NCBI RefSeq assembly: GCF_021018895.1
Contig: NC_079386.1
Span: 17,440,052 to 17,504,051 of the forward strand
Length of the DNA: 64,000 nt
Reading direction: 5' to 3'
DNA from: Seriola aureovittata
Lineage: Eukaryota; Chordata; Actinopteri; Carangiformes; Carangidae
Below the pieces are notes generated by a model. That model worked only from the letters and a program-made list of their open reading frames with translations. It did not search any database and had not been told where the DNA came from. Shown here piece after piece: positions 1 through 13,900 of the stretch; within the stretch, counting starts at the first letter, position 1, and each line of letters starts with the position of its first letter. The position numbers and the translations under genes were made by a program.

Positions 1-1130
1 AAATATTTTGGGGTTTTACACTATTTATATAGGGGAAAAGGCCATTTGAAGAGTTTTAAAAGACCAAACAAGTAATCAATTAATCGAGAAAATAATCTTT
101 AGATTAATCAACAATGGAGCCATAATAACCAAGATGAATATGAAGCACCCAGTTAACTAGACATTTTTAATTGTGGACACAAATGTTTTCAAAGTTCTGT
201 CAAGATTTACAGATGGAGTGAAGACTGAAATCAGATTTAGTCCGATCACAACATCAGACCTGTTCCTCTGGAGGTCAGTGGTGGTGTTTTGTTTCTCTTC
301 TACAGTCACCTGCTTCTGTTTGATAGAGATGTAAGTGCTGCCCTCCAGGGGCAAAACACTGCAACTACAGCTGACTGGTGAATCATGTAAGTCCCCCACT
401 GTTCAAAAATGTGCTCGATTGTTGGTACTTCCCTTTGATTATTTTGATCTTCTTTGTGCAGAGTTTCTTTCATCTGCCAAAGAATTAAGTACCTTAAACT
501 TGTACCCTCTGGAGTCTAGGTTCATTTTTTGTCTGTGTTTAGCACCTTTTTAAATTGTCCTCACCTGCTAACAAACTCAGCTATAATACGTACATCCAAT
601 CTGTGTCTAATATATAAGTCTGACTTATTATTTTGTCAATTCAACAATGTATGAAGTTGTCAGGACTCCAAAATACAAGAATAATGCCACAGACACCTTT
701 AAAAAAAAATCTACAAATCTTTAGCGATAATCACTAAAAAAAATCTTATTATAGAACAATTCAATGTACAAATATTGTTTCAGTATTTATACACAAATAC
801 AGCCAAAAAATATCAAAAAGAAATAAAAGTTTTGTGCCTTTTTCTTTGAAAGTCTATGTATGAAAATGTAAATAATAATGAAAACACATTATCCTCAGTG
901 CCAACCGTGGCTGCTGGTCTAGACCTGTTGATAATTGTTTACATTCCTACCTGTTCCACCTTGTAATGTTTTCAACACTGTCATTCTGAGTCACTCCCTG
1001 TCTTTGTTATCGTCTCAAACTTTTACTCTTTCTTTGTGAAATGTATTGACAACTAGGTTGCCATAAAATTTGGTTCATGCATTGTTGATCTTTGGTGATC
1101 CTCGTCCACTGGTTTATGAATGAGTTTGTT
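1..1130. other. AT-rich upstream DNA, no gene seen
   Basis: No open frame with recognisable homology or paired splice signals was found. The first ~110 bases contain fragments of the AATCGATTAATC-type fish repeat that recurs elsewhere in the window. Confidence 0.5.
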
Positions 1131-1134
1131 TTAA

Positions 1135-1545
1135 GTATCTTTGTAGTCGGTTTGTAGTCTCATATTTTGTGTCTAGAAGTCGCTATGTGGCCATTTTGCA
1201 TCTGTTGGTTGATTGTTTACATCTCTTTGGAGTCGTTTTGCATCTTAGTGGTCGTTTTGCATCTTAGTGGTCGTTTTGCATCTCTTTGTGGTCGTTTGTG
1301 TCCCTTAGGATCAGTTTCTGTGTCTTTGACGTCATTATTTTGTCTCTCAGTGGTCATTCACATCTCTTTGAGGTCATTTCAATGCATCTTTTGTGGTTGT
1401 TTTGTGTCTTTTAGGAGCAGTTTGCGTCGTCGGTTTTTGTCTTTTACAGGTCGTTTGCATCTCTTTGTGATCACTTTGCGTCTTTTCGGGGTCATTTTGC
1501 ATATTTTGTGGTCGTTTTTGTGTCTCTTTGTCGTCGTTTGATTGA
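1135..1545. repeat. degenerate ~24-bp minisatellite (TTTGTGGTCGTTTTGCATCTC-like units)
   Basis: Units built from 'gtcgttttgcatc' and 'tctttgtggtc' repeat about 15 times with substitutions and length changes. This is a very common teleost tandem repeat. The 124-aa frame across it (1167-1541) is a by-product of the repeat and not a gene. Confidence 0.8.
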
Positions 1546-1669
1546 CGAGGAATTGTGAACAACGTCACAGAGTTTAAGATAAGCGCGCCAACTACCTATT
1601 ATCTTCTCCCTCTCTGTCGGAAACACTTTTGTTCGCTAATTGTTTTGTCCTCCATTTTTTTTCCCCCCC

Positions 1670-2105
1670 CTCATCTTCGTGACGTCACGCGGCTGGAGAG
1701 CGTGCGGCTCTGTATCGTGAGCTCGCGACCAGGGAGAGGAGGAGGAGGAGGAGGAGGGGGAGGTGAGGTGGGGGGGGGGGGACAGACAGACAGACAGACA
1801 GAGAGAAACTCTTCAACCGAAACCCAACACAACGACAAGTATTGTTTTAACATAACAACAGATTTTAAACCGTCTCGCGGCTCCGGAGCTGCCGAGCACC
1901 GAACCGGAGTGTCGACCGGATCCCGGGAGACGTTTCGGGGCTTTAAAGTTGACGGTGTTTGGGTGAACTTGTCCCGAGTTGTTGTGGTGGTGTCGGTGGT
2001 GGATGTTGGCGACGACGGAACAAGAGGAGGAATAATGTCGCTGTCTCTGTTTTGACTCCATTTTCCCCCAGAGAGACGGAAAAGGTTAAAGAAGGAGAAG
2101 CAGAC
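1670..2105 (+). promoter_or_regulatory. GC-rich promoter and 5'UTR of sh3d19 with CRE and G-rich tract
   Basis: A perfect palindromic CRE (TGACGTCA, 1680-1687) opens a CpG-rich block that ends at the sh3d19 ATG. A purine-rich GGA/G-run tract (about 1735-1782) is followed by (CAGA)n. The transcription start cannot be placed exactly. The G-tract could form a G-quadruplex in DNA or in the 5'UTR, which is inference. Confidence 0.6.
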
Positions 2106-2988
2106 ATGGCCGAGGCTCGGTCCGAAGAAGAGGAGGAAAACATGATGAGGGACACCCGGGAACAAGTGGTCCGACGACAGCCGAACAGCTCCGGAGGTAC
2201 AACAGCGAAAAAAAACACTCATAAAACCCGCCTGTTTTAAACCGATTCCACCTGATATCGATTATATTTATCGATATATATTGGGAAAATAAGTTGTCAC
2301 AAGTCAGTTGGGAAGCTTATCGCGGAAATACAACTTTAACCTGAAACTACAGATGCTCAGATAACAGAAAGATCGTCCAAACGTTTCTAACGTTAAAGCT
2401 CAAAATACTCCTGTAATTTGATTTTTGTGTAGTTTATGTGTGATTTTAGTATTTCTGTGGTAATTATGGTCAGTTTATGGTTCTGTTGGATCCTCAATAC
2501 ACCTTTCATTTCTGTCATATTTGTAGTATCGCTGTTAAATCTCTCATAGGACTGATAAAAACTAAACCAACATATATACTGTCCATTACAGGCTTAAAAT
2601 ACCAGCAACTTACTGGTTTAAAGTGCAGAATAAAAAGTTGCTAAAAAGCCACAAAGTTTGTACCAAAAGAAATATGTAAAAGGAATTAAGTATTGTTGAA
2701 TTTATAAAAATCCAAAGTTGAAATGTGTTCAGTTTACTGTCATATACAGAAGAGGAGTAATAACATGTCGAGTTTTGGTCTTTTTGGATATTTTATGGAC
2801 CAAATGATTGATCCTTTACCAATAAATCAAGAGAATATTTGACCAATTAGTCGATAATGACAGACAGCTCAGCTGAAGGGGGAAACTTTCTTTATTCACT
2901 ACTTCACTGACTGTGGGTGTAACCTGCTCAAACCCAGAGCCGTAAATTCTTGTATCAACTTGCATACAAGTCATCATTTGGGTCAAAG

Positions 2989-3029
<41 letters not shown>

Positions 3030-3181
3030 AATGGTGCAGGCCTGTGCCAAGACTTACAGCCATTAATTTAATGTACAAGTCCTCCCTCTTTGTCTTCTTC
3101 TCTCTCTCTCTCTCCGTCTCATTCAGGGAAAAACAAGTTATAATTTAACATGCCTTGACTTTTCAAGGCTATTCTTTGTAG

Positions 3182-3214
<33 letters not shown>

Positions 3215-6200
3215 CCAACAGAAGCCTTGACGATAACGTCCTCAGTATATATCTGGAAAATGACGACATATGTTTGAAGCACTTGGTCTGCAGTTAGAGA
3301 ATTGAATATTAATTTTTAGTCATTATTTTGTGTAAATCTGCTGAATCGTGATGTTTATTTATATTGCAATACAAAATGTCACGTATCTTAAAAGAGGATT
3401 TTATCCATATCTCCCACTCTGACTGACTTTTCTCTACTGTAGCTTTAGATGAAGAGACAACCACTAAGATGTTTGCAAAAATGCTTAATGTCTTGAACAC
3501 AGTTGGTGTCATTCCAGCTTTGATTGTGAATTATTTTCAGCTCTACTTCATTTGTGAATCAGTGTAAAGAGAAAATCTATTACACCTCCGGCTTGCTGAT
3601 GCCAGTTTGTTTGGAGTTAAACACATGAAGAAGAAATAGGAAGTTAAACTTGCACTGACAGGTGATATCAGGTGACGGTTGATCTGACAGGGAAGTGTGT
3701 TACAGAAAAAAACACAGCAACGAGAGCTGAGCAAAAAAGAAAATGGAGATTTCCGGATTGTATTTTTAAGCACACTTTGAAAATATCACAAAAAATAAAT
3801 GTAACTTCTTTCTTAAAGGGGGAAAAAAAGCAATTAAATTGGCCTCCTCATTGTTAATCACCTCCAACAACATCCAAACTGTTGGTTTCAGCTACAGCCG
3901 CCCATATTTACCGCTGTCCTATAATAACAACAGAGAAATCCACCTGGAAATCACCATTAATTCTTCAGCTAATGATCATAACATGGTAGAAACACTGATC
4001 TGGGAGCATGTGTTGCTCAGGGTTTAAGTCAGCTGGTGTTGTGCAATGAAACTCAAGCATGTGACTTTGACAAGCCGAGGTCACTGAGTTTCCACCAAAT
4101 ATGTTTCAAATCTTTGCTTTTATGTTTTTAAACCTAAGAAAAAAAAATTTGACTCCAAAGAGCTGCAAATATTTTGCAACATGGAGTAAATCTGATTGGA
4201 AATCATAGAAAATATTTGGATACGAACCAGACTGCTGATGAATTCAGCACAACATTAGCTCATAGACAGGAAAGCGACTGTGGGTTCTGGTCTTTCTGTG
4301 GATTCAAAAACAATCTGTGATCAATTTTTGCGGAATCTGAAGATAGTTATTTCCAAAAGATTTTTCTTAAGCCTCTCCTTAGCTTCGGGAAATGCAGATT
4401 AATCAAAACATTGGAAGTCACTGTCCCGAATCAAATTACATTTCCTTTTAAAAATGTTCTGTTAGAAATAAAAACAAAAGTGAACAAGGCTGAAAATATT
4501 TTAATGTAAAAAAAGATAGAAAAAAAGGAAAAATGCTGAAACTAGTTGAGTTTCAGACAAAGTTTTAGGTGATAATCAATTAATTTAATGAGGTAATCAA
4601 ATGTTTCCAGAATACCTGAAAAAGCTGTGACACATCCCCGAAACAAAGTGACGCACTTATTTCCTCGAGGACTCGACTGTTAGTGTCACAGGTGATAAAT
4701 GTCACATGTGAGTCTCCCATTGTTTGTTCAGTGTGAGGAAAAGTTTCCCACCAGACAGTCTGTCAGTTAGTTTGTGTGGTGGGTTCAAATCTTAAACATT
4801 TCCCTGTATTATTTAATATCCATGACTAGTAACAATCAAGAGTTTCAGTTTGGAAAAAAAATGTAATATTTAATTTTTAAGTTTAACCTTCAGAAATCAG
4901 TAACACAAGCAAACAAACCCAAAACTCTCATTGTATTTGATTAAAATGTTCAGTCCTGATTGGTGCTTGGAATATATGTCACATTACTTTCTACCCACCC
5001 ACACAAATACAGAAATCTGTCATGTCAAATTATCAACTGTTTGTTTTATATAGTAAAACGTTTCTTTAAAAAGTTGTAAAAAACTTTAAAAATATCGTCC
5101 CCTGTTTAGGTTGATGTGCGTTATTTAATGCGTGCGGTAATTAATTGGCAACATGCTTCATTGTGTGTATTTTCTTAGTTTTCTATAATAATAACCTGAA
5201 TATCTGTTTCTTTTATCTTTTGGTCGGAACAAACGAGACATTTGAAAACGCTGGTGGACAGTTTTCACCATTTTTTTTTTTTAGTCCAAAGGATTTTGAT
5301 AAGAAAATAATCACTATATTAATCTGTAGTCAAGATGGTCGTTAGTTGCTGCCATAGTTGTGTTTCGAATGCAAGTCCAATATTCACTCTTCTTTTTACT
5401 TTTGTTTTGGTCTCCACCAACTCCTGGCAACATCTGGCTCTTTAGCTGCTATCTGCTCCACTGTGTTCCCCAGCTGGTTGCTTTGTCTGTCTGCTCTGTG
5501 GTGCTAGACAGGAAGTGAACAGTGGGTTTATCTGGGCTTTTAATTTGAAAAAAAAAAAGTGCCTGTATCTTGAAATATTGTCAATGAGAGTGAATCAAAA
5601 CAGTAAAGTTGTGGGCTGTGAAACCAAAACAACAAGTTAAAAGGTGCTAAAATGCTCCACATAGATGAGTCAGGGGATAACTTTTCACTACATGTGAATC
5701 CTTTTATGTATCTAGAGTCATTATTAATATCAAAATAAAGATTAAAGCAGCTTTAAGGAAGTGTAGTCTGCTGTCATGATGGTCCACCCTCCTGAAGTAA
5801 TCCCTTTTAGCTCCAATCTCCGACCTGTGACCTCTGACCTCATCGTGCCAAAGGAGAAACCCGACGGATGACGAACTCTGAGGAAAATTTGCTGCGGTGT
5901 GCATTTGCGTGTTTGAACGCAGCTCAGCCAGCTGAGCCAGCCCCGCTGCAGGACAAACATCTGGAAGTATTAAAACTCCTGATGACTCCAGCAGAATCCC
6001 ACAGCAGCCAATCACAGCCTCACTCGATGCGTGCTCTCGGCCAATCGGAGAGCGGGCCAGCTCAGACGGGCGGTCCAGTTGGAGTTTTAGAGAAGGAGAG
6101 AGAGTAGAGAAGAAGTGGACAGAGCAGAGAAAAGAGAAAGTTTGACTTTTGGAATAGCAGAAAAGGAAGAAAAGAAGAAAAAGAAAGAAGGAAGTGCTGA

Positions 6201-9200
6201 CAGAGTATTTTCCAAACACGTCAACGGTCAGTCTCTCTGGACGCCACAGGGACGCCAAGCTGACCCGGTGATCAGTTTGAGGTGTGAAGAGGAGGAGAGG
6301 AAAGGAGGTAGGAAATGGGAAAATGCACACACAGACAGAAAAAGTCCAGTCTTCTTTCTTTTCCTTTTCCTCTTTTCTTTCTCCTTTCTTTGTTCACCTT
6401 GAGAAGGCGTTTTTTACTTTTCCCTCTTCCCTTTTGTTGTCAGTGTGGTGATCACCTGACCGTCAAACGAGCGTGGGCGGGGGATTGAGACGTCTTCAGT
6501 CGAGGATTTGACTTTGATGTCATTTCTGTTGATGGTGCTGTTTTCTTTGTGTGTTCAACCATGATCACCACTTCTTCTTCTTCTTCTTCCTCCTCTTCTT
6601 CGGTCTTTTCCAAACAAACTGAAAACATAAACTGCATCGCTTCCTGTGTGGAAGACTTCACAGACTTTATGGATTTCTGTTTTTGACCTGCATCGCGACA
6701 ATTTAACAGCTAAAAGCTAATGAGGTTTCACGTGTTTTTCATCTTAACACAAGATTTTTAACATGAATCATATTGACTTGTTTTTTGAAATTTATGAAAC
6801 TGATTTTATTTAAAAAGATATTTATCTCTTTTCATGCTTAAACACCAGGTCGGGTGTCGTTCAGAAATCTGTGATAACTCGTGCTAGTACGACAATACGT
6901 TTTAACCCTTTTTTTAAATTTAACAAAATATGCCAAATTAGCACTCCAACACTAACTATCCAATTTAATAGAAAAACTGCCGATCAACATCTCGATCAAA
7001 GGTCCGCCATCTGCACAACTTACAGTACATGTCATTCAAGAGACTTAAATATCAATGATCAGTCAGCAGAGGAGGGTGAGATACAGACAAAGTTATGCAA
7101 AGAAATAAAACTATTATTAGTATTAATCATGAGATGGACATTAAGCCATTAATTATGAAAGTGATTTGCTGTTGTCATTCTGCAGACAGAATCATAAAGT
7201 GTGTGATATGTAAAGATCCTAATCTCTCTAGTCTTTGCCAGTTGTTCTTATAAAGAGTTTTTAAACCTCTTTGATATTTGCGACCTCTGCAACTGACGGC
7301 GTCATTTGTGCGTCGCCAAGCGGCCTAACCTGAAGTCCGATACGCCTCTCCATCCAGGCTCTCGCACAAACTCTGTTTTTTTTTCCTCCTTTTTGGCCTT
7401 TTGAGGACGGACGGTGCTGGTTGCAGTCCATGTTTGGTTTCGTACAAGAAGACGCAACTCTTCTTTGTCGTTGTGTTGGGATTTGTTGGGGCGTCTATCT
7501 CAAGTGGTTCAGTGTGATGTCTTGTGTTTTTTCTCAGTCGTAAGGTTTATGTTCCTTCCCGACTGTCAAAGACTGAAAAGATCTGTACCGGTTGGTGGAA
7601 ACAACTGGCACAGATTGGTGGGTTGTCAAGTCTTTGTAGCTTCGTCTCAAGCTCAAGAGACAGTTCCTCATCAAGACCCTCTGGTTGTAGTTTACTGCAG
7701 ATTTTGATCGTCACCACCTCTTTGTGGTTTGAATTAACGAATAAAGAACTTTTCCTACAAAATGGTCTAAGAGTGAAAAGTAATCTGGTTCAGATCAGGA
7801 AACATGTGATCTTAGAGCAAGTAAACAAGTCTAGGATTCACACCAAGCAGTTTTTGATACTTGACGCTACCTGCACATTTTCACGATGCTCATTCACGAT
7901 CTCTTTCTCTGCAGGTCGTGCTGACAGACGAAAGCCAGAGCATCGTCACAGGTGAGATATTTTTCTTTTTCCTCTTCCTCTTTGTCTCTCCAGTTTGGAC
8001 AAGATGAGTAACTGTTACCAGGAAGTGTTCCTTTTTTAATGTGACCCATATGAAGCAAGGGTTTGTTTGGCCGAAAAAGGTTTGTTTGATGTTGAATCCA
8101 GGTGAAGGGTTTGATCTCTTTGATCTCAACCTGTCATGAAAGACGTTTTGCTCTTGAACAGATCAGTAAATCTTTCCTTCTTTAAACAAAAACAGCTTCT
8201 ACAGACGTTTTCATAAAGTCACACATGTGCCCATTGGGTCTATTTTCTTCAGTTTCCTCACAGACTTGCAAGGACTACTTTTCCTCCCTTTGGTTTCTTG
8301 GTCTGACACACTCCTGAAAGTATTTTGGCTGTTGGCCGGTTGGCATGGCAACTAGCCGGGAGAAGTCATAGGGTTTAAAGACTGTGTGTGTCTGTTTATT
8401 GGGGAAACGGAGCCTGAGTTTGACTTTATTTCACTTAAACTAGAGTAACTACAGAAACAAAATGGATTGTGAGAAGGTTGTGAAACGTTTGAAAGCCCCT
8501 AATGTGTGACGAAACACCAGACAGTGATCACATTTTTTGGGGGGGATTTTCCCTTTTTCCACATCAGGGTTCTCAAGGTGTTTTCTGTGTTGGAGGATTG
8601 ACCTCGGACCGGTAATTACTTTCAGCTCTAAGCAAAACACATGTTGAGAACTGATCAGAAGACAGGAGGCTCTGAGCCTCTCTTCTGATTGGCTGATCCG
8701 ATTAAAATACAGCAGATTTCAGGTAAAAACACTCAGAGAAACCAAATCCTGCAAAGGTTTGGGTGGTGGTTCAAGGTGGGCGGGGCTTGGTGACTGCTTT
8801 GTTGTGAGTTACAACAAAGGTTACAGGAAGTCCTGACGGCTGGTTTTAAGGCTCAGTTTCTGAATACAGGCTGTGTGCATTTCTCTGTGGACTGAGGCTT
8901 TGATACTTTCACAGTATTAATATAGAAGCTAGAGCTGATCTATAATCACACTACACATGGACACAGACCTTTATAATATATGGCACCTTTTCATGAGTGG
9001 TCAAAAACTGTCTGTCATTTTTAACAAGTACAACCAAGTATGTATTACATTACATCCTGCCTCGTCTCTGTGATGGCAGTTTTTTATTTAACTGCTGTTT
9101 TTGTAGCTGCTGCCTGAACTGCTGGACCGTCAGTCGCACACACCCCAAAGTGACGTAATGGGCCAAACGGAAAAGCCATGACAACATTTTTTGCCAAACA

Positions 9201-9416
9201 CAGAAAAGCTGCATTAGCAAAGAGGGACAGTGTTCATGAAGCGGATTTAAATTAACACCTGCTTGTCTAAACAAAAAGATCATTTGTTTTCTATATGATT
9301 GTTTAATTAAGTTTCTCTAAATGTTTTTGTTTTGTCAAACTCCTTTTTTTTCAGTGATTAAGGAGGAATGGAAAGAGGAGGATAAGAGGAGTGTTTTCCA
9401 TCACTTTAAAGTAAAG

Positions 9417-9464
<48 letters not shown>

Positions 9465-10870
9465 TGTGTGTGTGTGTGTGTGTGGGCAGTGTCAGGGGTG
9501 AGTCATGTGTGTCTGTTCATGGTTAGCAGCTCTGTGGCAGAGAGACGGAGACAAAGACACAGGGAAAGACAAGAAAACAGTTTATTTCAGTTTATTATTT
9601 ATTAAAAAGACAGAGAGAATTAGACGCAGAAGGACGTCTGACCTCCTTCTGTCATCTGGGTGAGTCTGGATCTGTTTCCTACTCTGCCTAGCAACAACTA
9701 CTTTTTCCGTTTTTAAACGGGAAGAATTTGGACTCAGTTTCTGGCTCTCCTCTTGACCCTGAATGATCTTTGAATCATTTTGACAGTTTGATCTGATAAA
9801 CACTTTAAATCGGGGAATAACAGGACTTTTTCTCTCTCTTGGGATGTTTATAAAAATGTGCTGAATGTGCAGAAGGTTGTTTGGGGTGAAAAACAACATT
9901 TCAGAAACCACAAAGGGAAGAAACGGTTTAGTTAAAGAGGCCTGTCACATAAAACTCCAACTACTAAGTATTTCTTTTTTGGAAACACACTGATCGAAGT
10001 TGTACTGAAGTGTTTTTCCTCCTCATTAAAGCATTAAAAGACGCTCAGGACGAAACAGAGTCGGGGTTTTCAGGAGGCCGGCGGCCAGTTCTCTACTCTG
10101 GACAGATGTCTGTAACCATCAGTCTCGCTCCTCTGGGAAATAAAAGGATGTTTCACCATTTTACCAGGACGTGAACTTAAACACTTCCTGAGTAATCTGT
10201 GTTTCTGAGGAAAAGAAAAGAAGGATGTGCAGTAGAGTGAACGATCCGTCCTCTTTCTCACTACTGAAAACATTAACTGGAGCTTTTTCTTAGAACTAAT
10301 ATTGCTGTTTCACGTTTGAAGCCAATTGGGAGAGTTCATCCAATCCAGCAAGATGTTGTATCTGGGCAGGGACCAGGGAAACGATCTCAGGTCTAGACGA
10401 CACTTGTCTGCAGCAGATGAGAGAGGCAATCCGCTCACATGATGTGACCATGACAACTTTAAAAAGTTTAAAAAGAAAACTTTTGCACAGTCGAATAAAA
10501 AGTGCGTCCTTGTAATCAAGAGCTGAGCTGAGGTGGAAGTGTACTAACATTAATCACACTGTGGATATGTTTGGGATTTACCTGTGGAAAACAAACCTTT
10601 AGTCTTAACCCCTCCCCCTCCAGGAAGCTGCGAAATCAGTCCTGAGTCTCTACTCATATTTCTGCACTAACTGAGCAGCTGGAGCCTCAGTGCTTTGCTC
10701 AAGGACACTTTGGACATGTCGGCTATTTTGGGCAGCTCAAACCTCCTTCATTAAACTAATTAATTTCAGATCTAAGCCGTTGTTATTGCCCTAAAGCAAG
10801 TCAGCAAATGTCTGAATGTGGAGCTCACAGAGAAAGGACTGGGTGGGACGAGCAAGCTATGTTTATCACT

Positions 10871-10913
<43 letters not shown>

Positions 10914-13900
10914 GAACTAATGTGACTCATGTTTTCCTTTTGTTCTTTCCCTCTCTGCAGCCAGGGTCCCCTCTCGTCCATCAGAGCCGCCATCAAGAGA
11001 AGTGAGTGTTCACCCTCGAGCTTTTTCTATATCGATTTGTGTCTTTGCAGAAAGAGGAAGACGTCTAAACAAGCAAACACGTATCCTGAATCACTGATCA
11101 CTGTACAGACAGATTCAGGAGCTTCTCAGCAGATAAAGCCTGTTAGGAAATATGAAATAAGAGAATAAAAATCTGTTTCTGAGATATTTCTATATTGATT
11201 AACCAGTTTCAGTGTTCGAAACAGAATTGATATCTTTAGTTTAACCAGTGAAAACCCAGTTGATAGTCCGACTCCTTTACAGTGGCATCCTGAAGAATAA
11301 ACAGTGTACAACATCGCGGATAAATAATCAAAGTAAGGAATGCTCAATAACCAAGAGCTTATTCGGAAGTGTCGGTCTTTCCTAAACTCCAGGAGTGAGT
11401 GAGGAGTGTGTGTGTCGACCACTGAGTCCAAACTAAAAGAGCCAAAGAAAGTTGGTCGTTTGTCCGACAGAGCTTTGTCAAAAAGTCCATTTGAACTGTG
11501 GCCTGGAAAAGTTTTTTCCTATTTCTATTTTTAAAATAGAAAATATGCATTTTGACTTTTTTGCGGGGAAATTAAATCCAGCTGCACTGTCGACTGTTTA
11601 ACCACTTGTAACTTTGCAGGGGCGGAGGAAGTATTAAGATCTTTAACTGCACCACAGTGTAATGATACTCCATCACAAGTACAAATAAAAAAAGCAAAAA
11701 CTAGCCACTCATGTTGTATTTCAGATTATTACTGATGCTTTAAGTATAAAGTGACACTACATTTCAGTAGCTTTGTTTTACTGTTTGCAGTTTAATTAAA
11801 ACAATGCATCATATTTTATTAAGTAGTGTAGAAGTATAAAGTAGCAGAAAGTACCTCAAAATTGTACTTTAGAGTAAACGTACATGTACCACTGTACTCG
11901 TGTTGTTTAGTTTCAACTCATTCAGCTTTAAAGAAGAAAAACATCTTTACAGGTCACACTTCACATGTTCTGTAACGACGAGTCCCCCCCTTTAAAGCTG
12001 TGCCATCACATAAAAATACACCGAAAACCAAGATGTCTGTCCTCTCCTTTAGTCATTTCCTAGAGTTATAAATAAAGTTTTGTTTGGTTTGAATAAGACC
12101 TTTTAGTGACGGACTCAGCAGAGGTTTAAAGTGATATTTTTCTTGGTTTTAAAATTTTCACTTTGTCACTTTTACAGCTTTAAAAACAAACTGACTTCAG
12201 CGTCTTTTCTCTCATCAGCGTCCACCAGGTCGACTTCTCTCTCGGAGACTCCCAGAGACAGAGAGCGAGACAGAGAAAGAGACAGAGAGCGAGACAGAGA
12301 AAGAGACAGAGAGCGAGACAGAGAGCGAGACAGGAGGTGAGACGCTGCTGTGAATCAAACCTCTTCTCATAACATCACATAAAACAGATAAGTCCTCACG
12401 CTTCATTTGTCCACTCAGCAGAAAACAAGTATTTTTCCTCAACAAACTTGACCTTCTGGAGGTGATTGACCTGTTTGACTGTCGGCAGCAGTTCATCACT
12501 CTTCACTCCTTCCTGCCTCACATTCTCACACTTGGACGGCTCTTGGATTTGAACCAACGTAAACATTTATAAACCGCTCTCTGATCATTGAGCCTCTTGT
12601 TGCTGTGTGTTGCTTCAGACTGAAATCACAGCTGAGTCAAATATTTGTCAAAACACAGACCTGGGAGTGAAAAAAGTACAAAACGTTTATATGACTGTGC
12701 TTTCTTTTAGACCTAAGTGTTACGTAACGTACACCTGGTGGACAGATGAGTTCAAATTCATTTCCTGCACACTCGTGGATGTTTTTATCAATTCTTGGTG
12801 CAGTAACTGTCTCAGGTTTTTCTTTTGTTTGGTTGTTGCAGCCTGTAACTCTTATATAAAGATGCTGTTGTGTCATAATGTGAATCTGATGCTTGACGAG
12901 GGTCAATGACCGAAAACAACTGTTCATTTATTACTTAGTCTGTTGACAGAATCACTAATAGTTTGAATAATTCATTAAAAATTAAAGTTGTATATTAATT
13001 AAAATCACCCAAGATGTTTTCAGGTAAAAACACTAAGAGAAACCAAATCCTGCAAGGTTTGGATGGTGGGTCCAGGTGGGCGGGGCTTGGTGACTGCTTT
13101 GTTGTGACATCACAAAGTTCCAGAAGTCCTGACGGCTGGTTTTAAGGCTCAGTTTCTGAATACAGGCTGTGTGCATTTCTCTGTGGACTGAGGCTTTGAT
13201 ACTTTCACAGTATTAATATAGAAGCTAGAGCTGATCTATAATCACACTACACATGGACACAGACCTTTACACTGGAGGGACATTTAAAAACTGTACATCT
13301 CTAGATATCCCTCTGCTGACTTCCTGTTATCTGTACCTGTTGCCAGGCGACCAGAGATCACCATCCTGTCTGCAGAGCCGCTGGCCTCCACGTCCTGGTT
13401 CCCAGGGGCCTCTGGAGGATTCCCGCCTCCCCCTCCTCCTGCCGCACAGATCTGGGGACCCACAATCCCTCCGTCCATACAGGTGTGTGTCTGTCTCAGG
13501 GCGAATGAATAGAGTCCGGTTCAGTTTGTTTGTTGGTTAACAGGGTTTTCTCCTCCTCAGCCTCCTCCTTCCTATGAGGAGGTGATCAGAGAGAAGACAC
13601 AGGAGCAGGGTCTCCTGCCTTCTTCTTCCTCCTGCTCCTCGTCATCCTCGCCACGTCCAGTTTCCACAATAACCATCGCCACACAGACTGACCCAGCGTC
13701 TGCTCCCGACCCCGAGGACGCACCGGGTGAGTGTTTCTTCTTCATGTGTTTTTAAAGCATCTTTATATTTTTATTCATTAATATATAATATAATATAATA
13801 ATATTTGTTTTCATGCAGAGAGAAGACCGGTGAGACCACCACGACCACGACCGCCTCTCTCTTACCCTCCCAAATCGTCTCACATTGATGACATCACCGC

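Noticed and set aside
5704..6330. 208-aa minus-strand frame
   Set aside because: Low-complexity Phe/Leu/Ser translation of purine-rich DNA; better explained as a promoter-like region of sh3d19.
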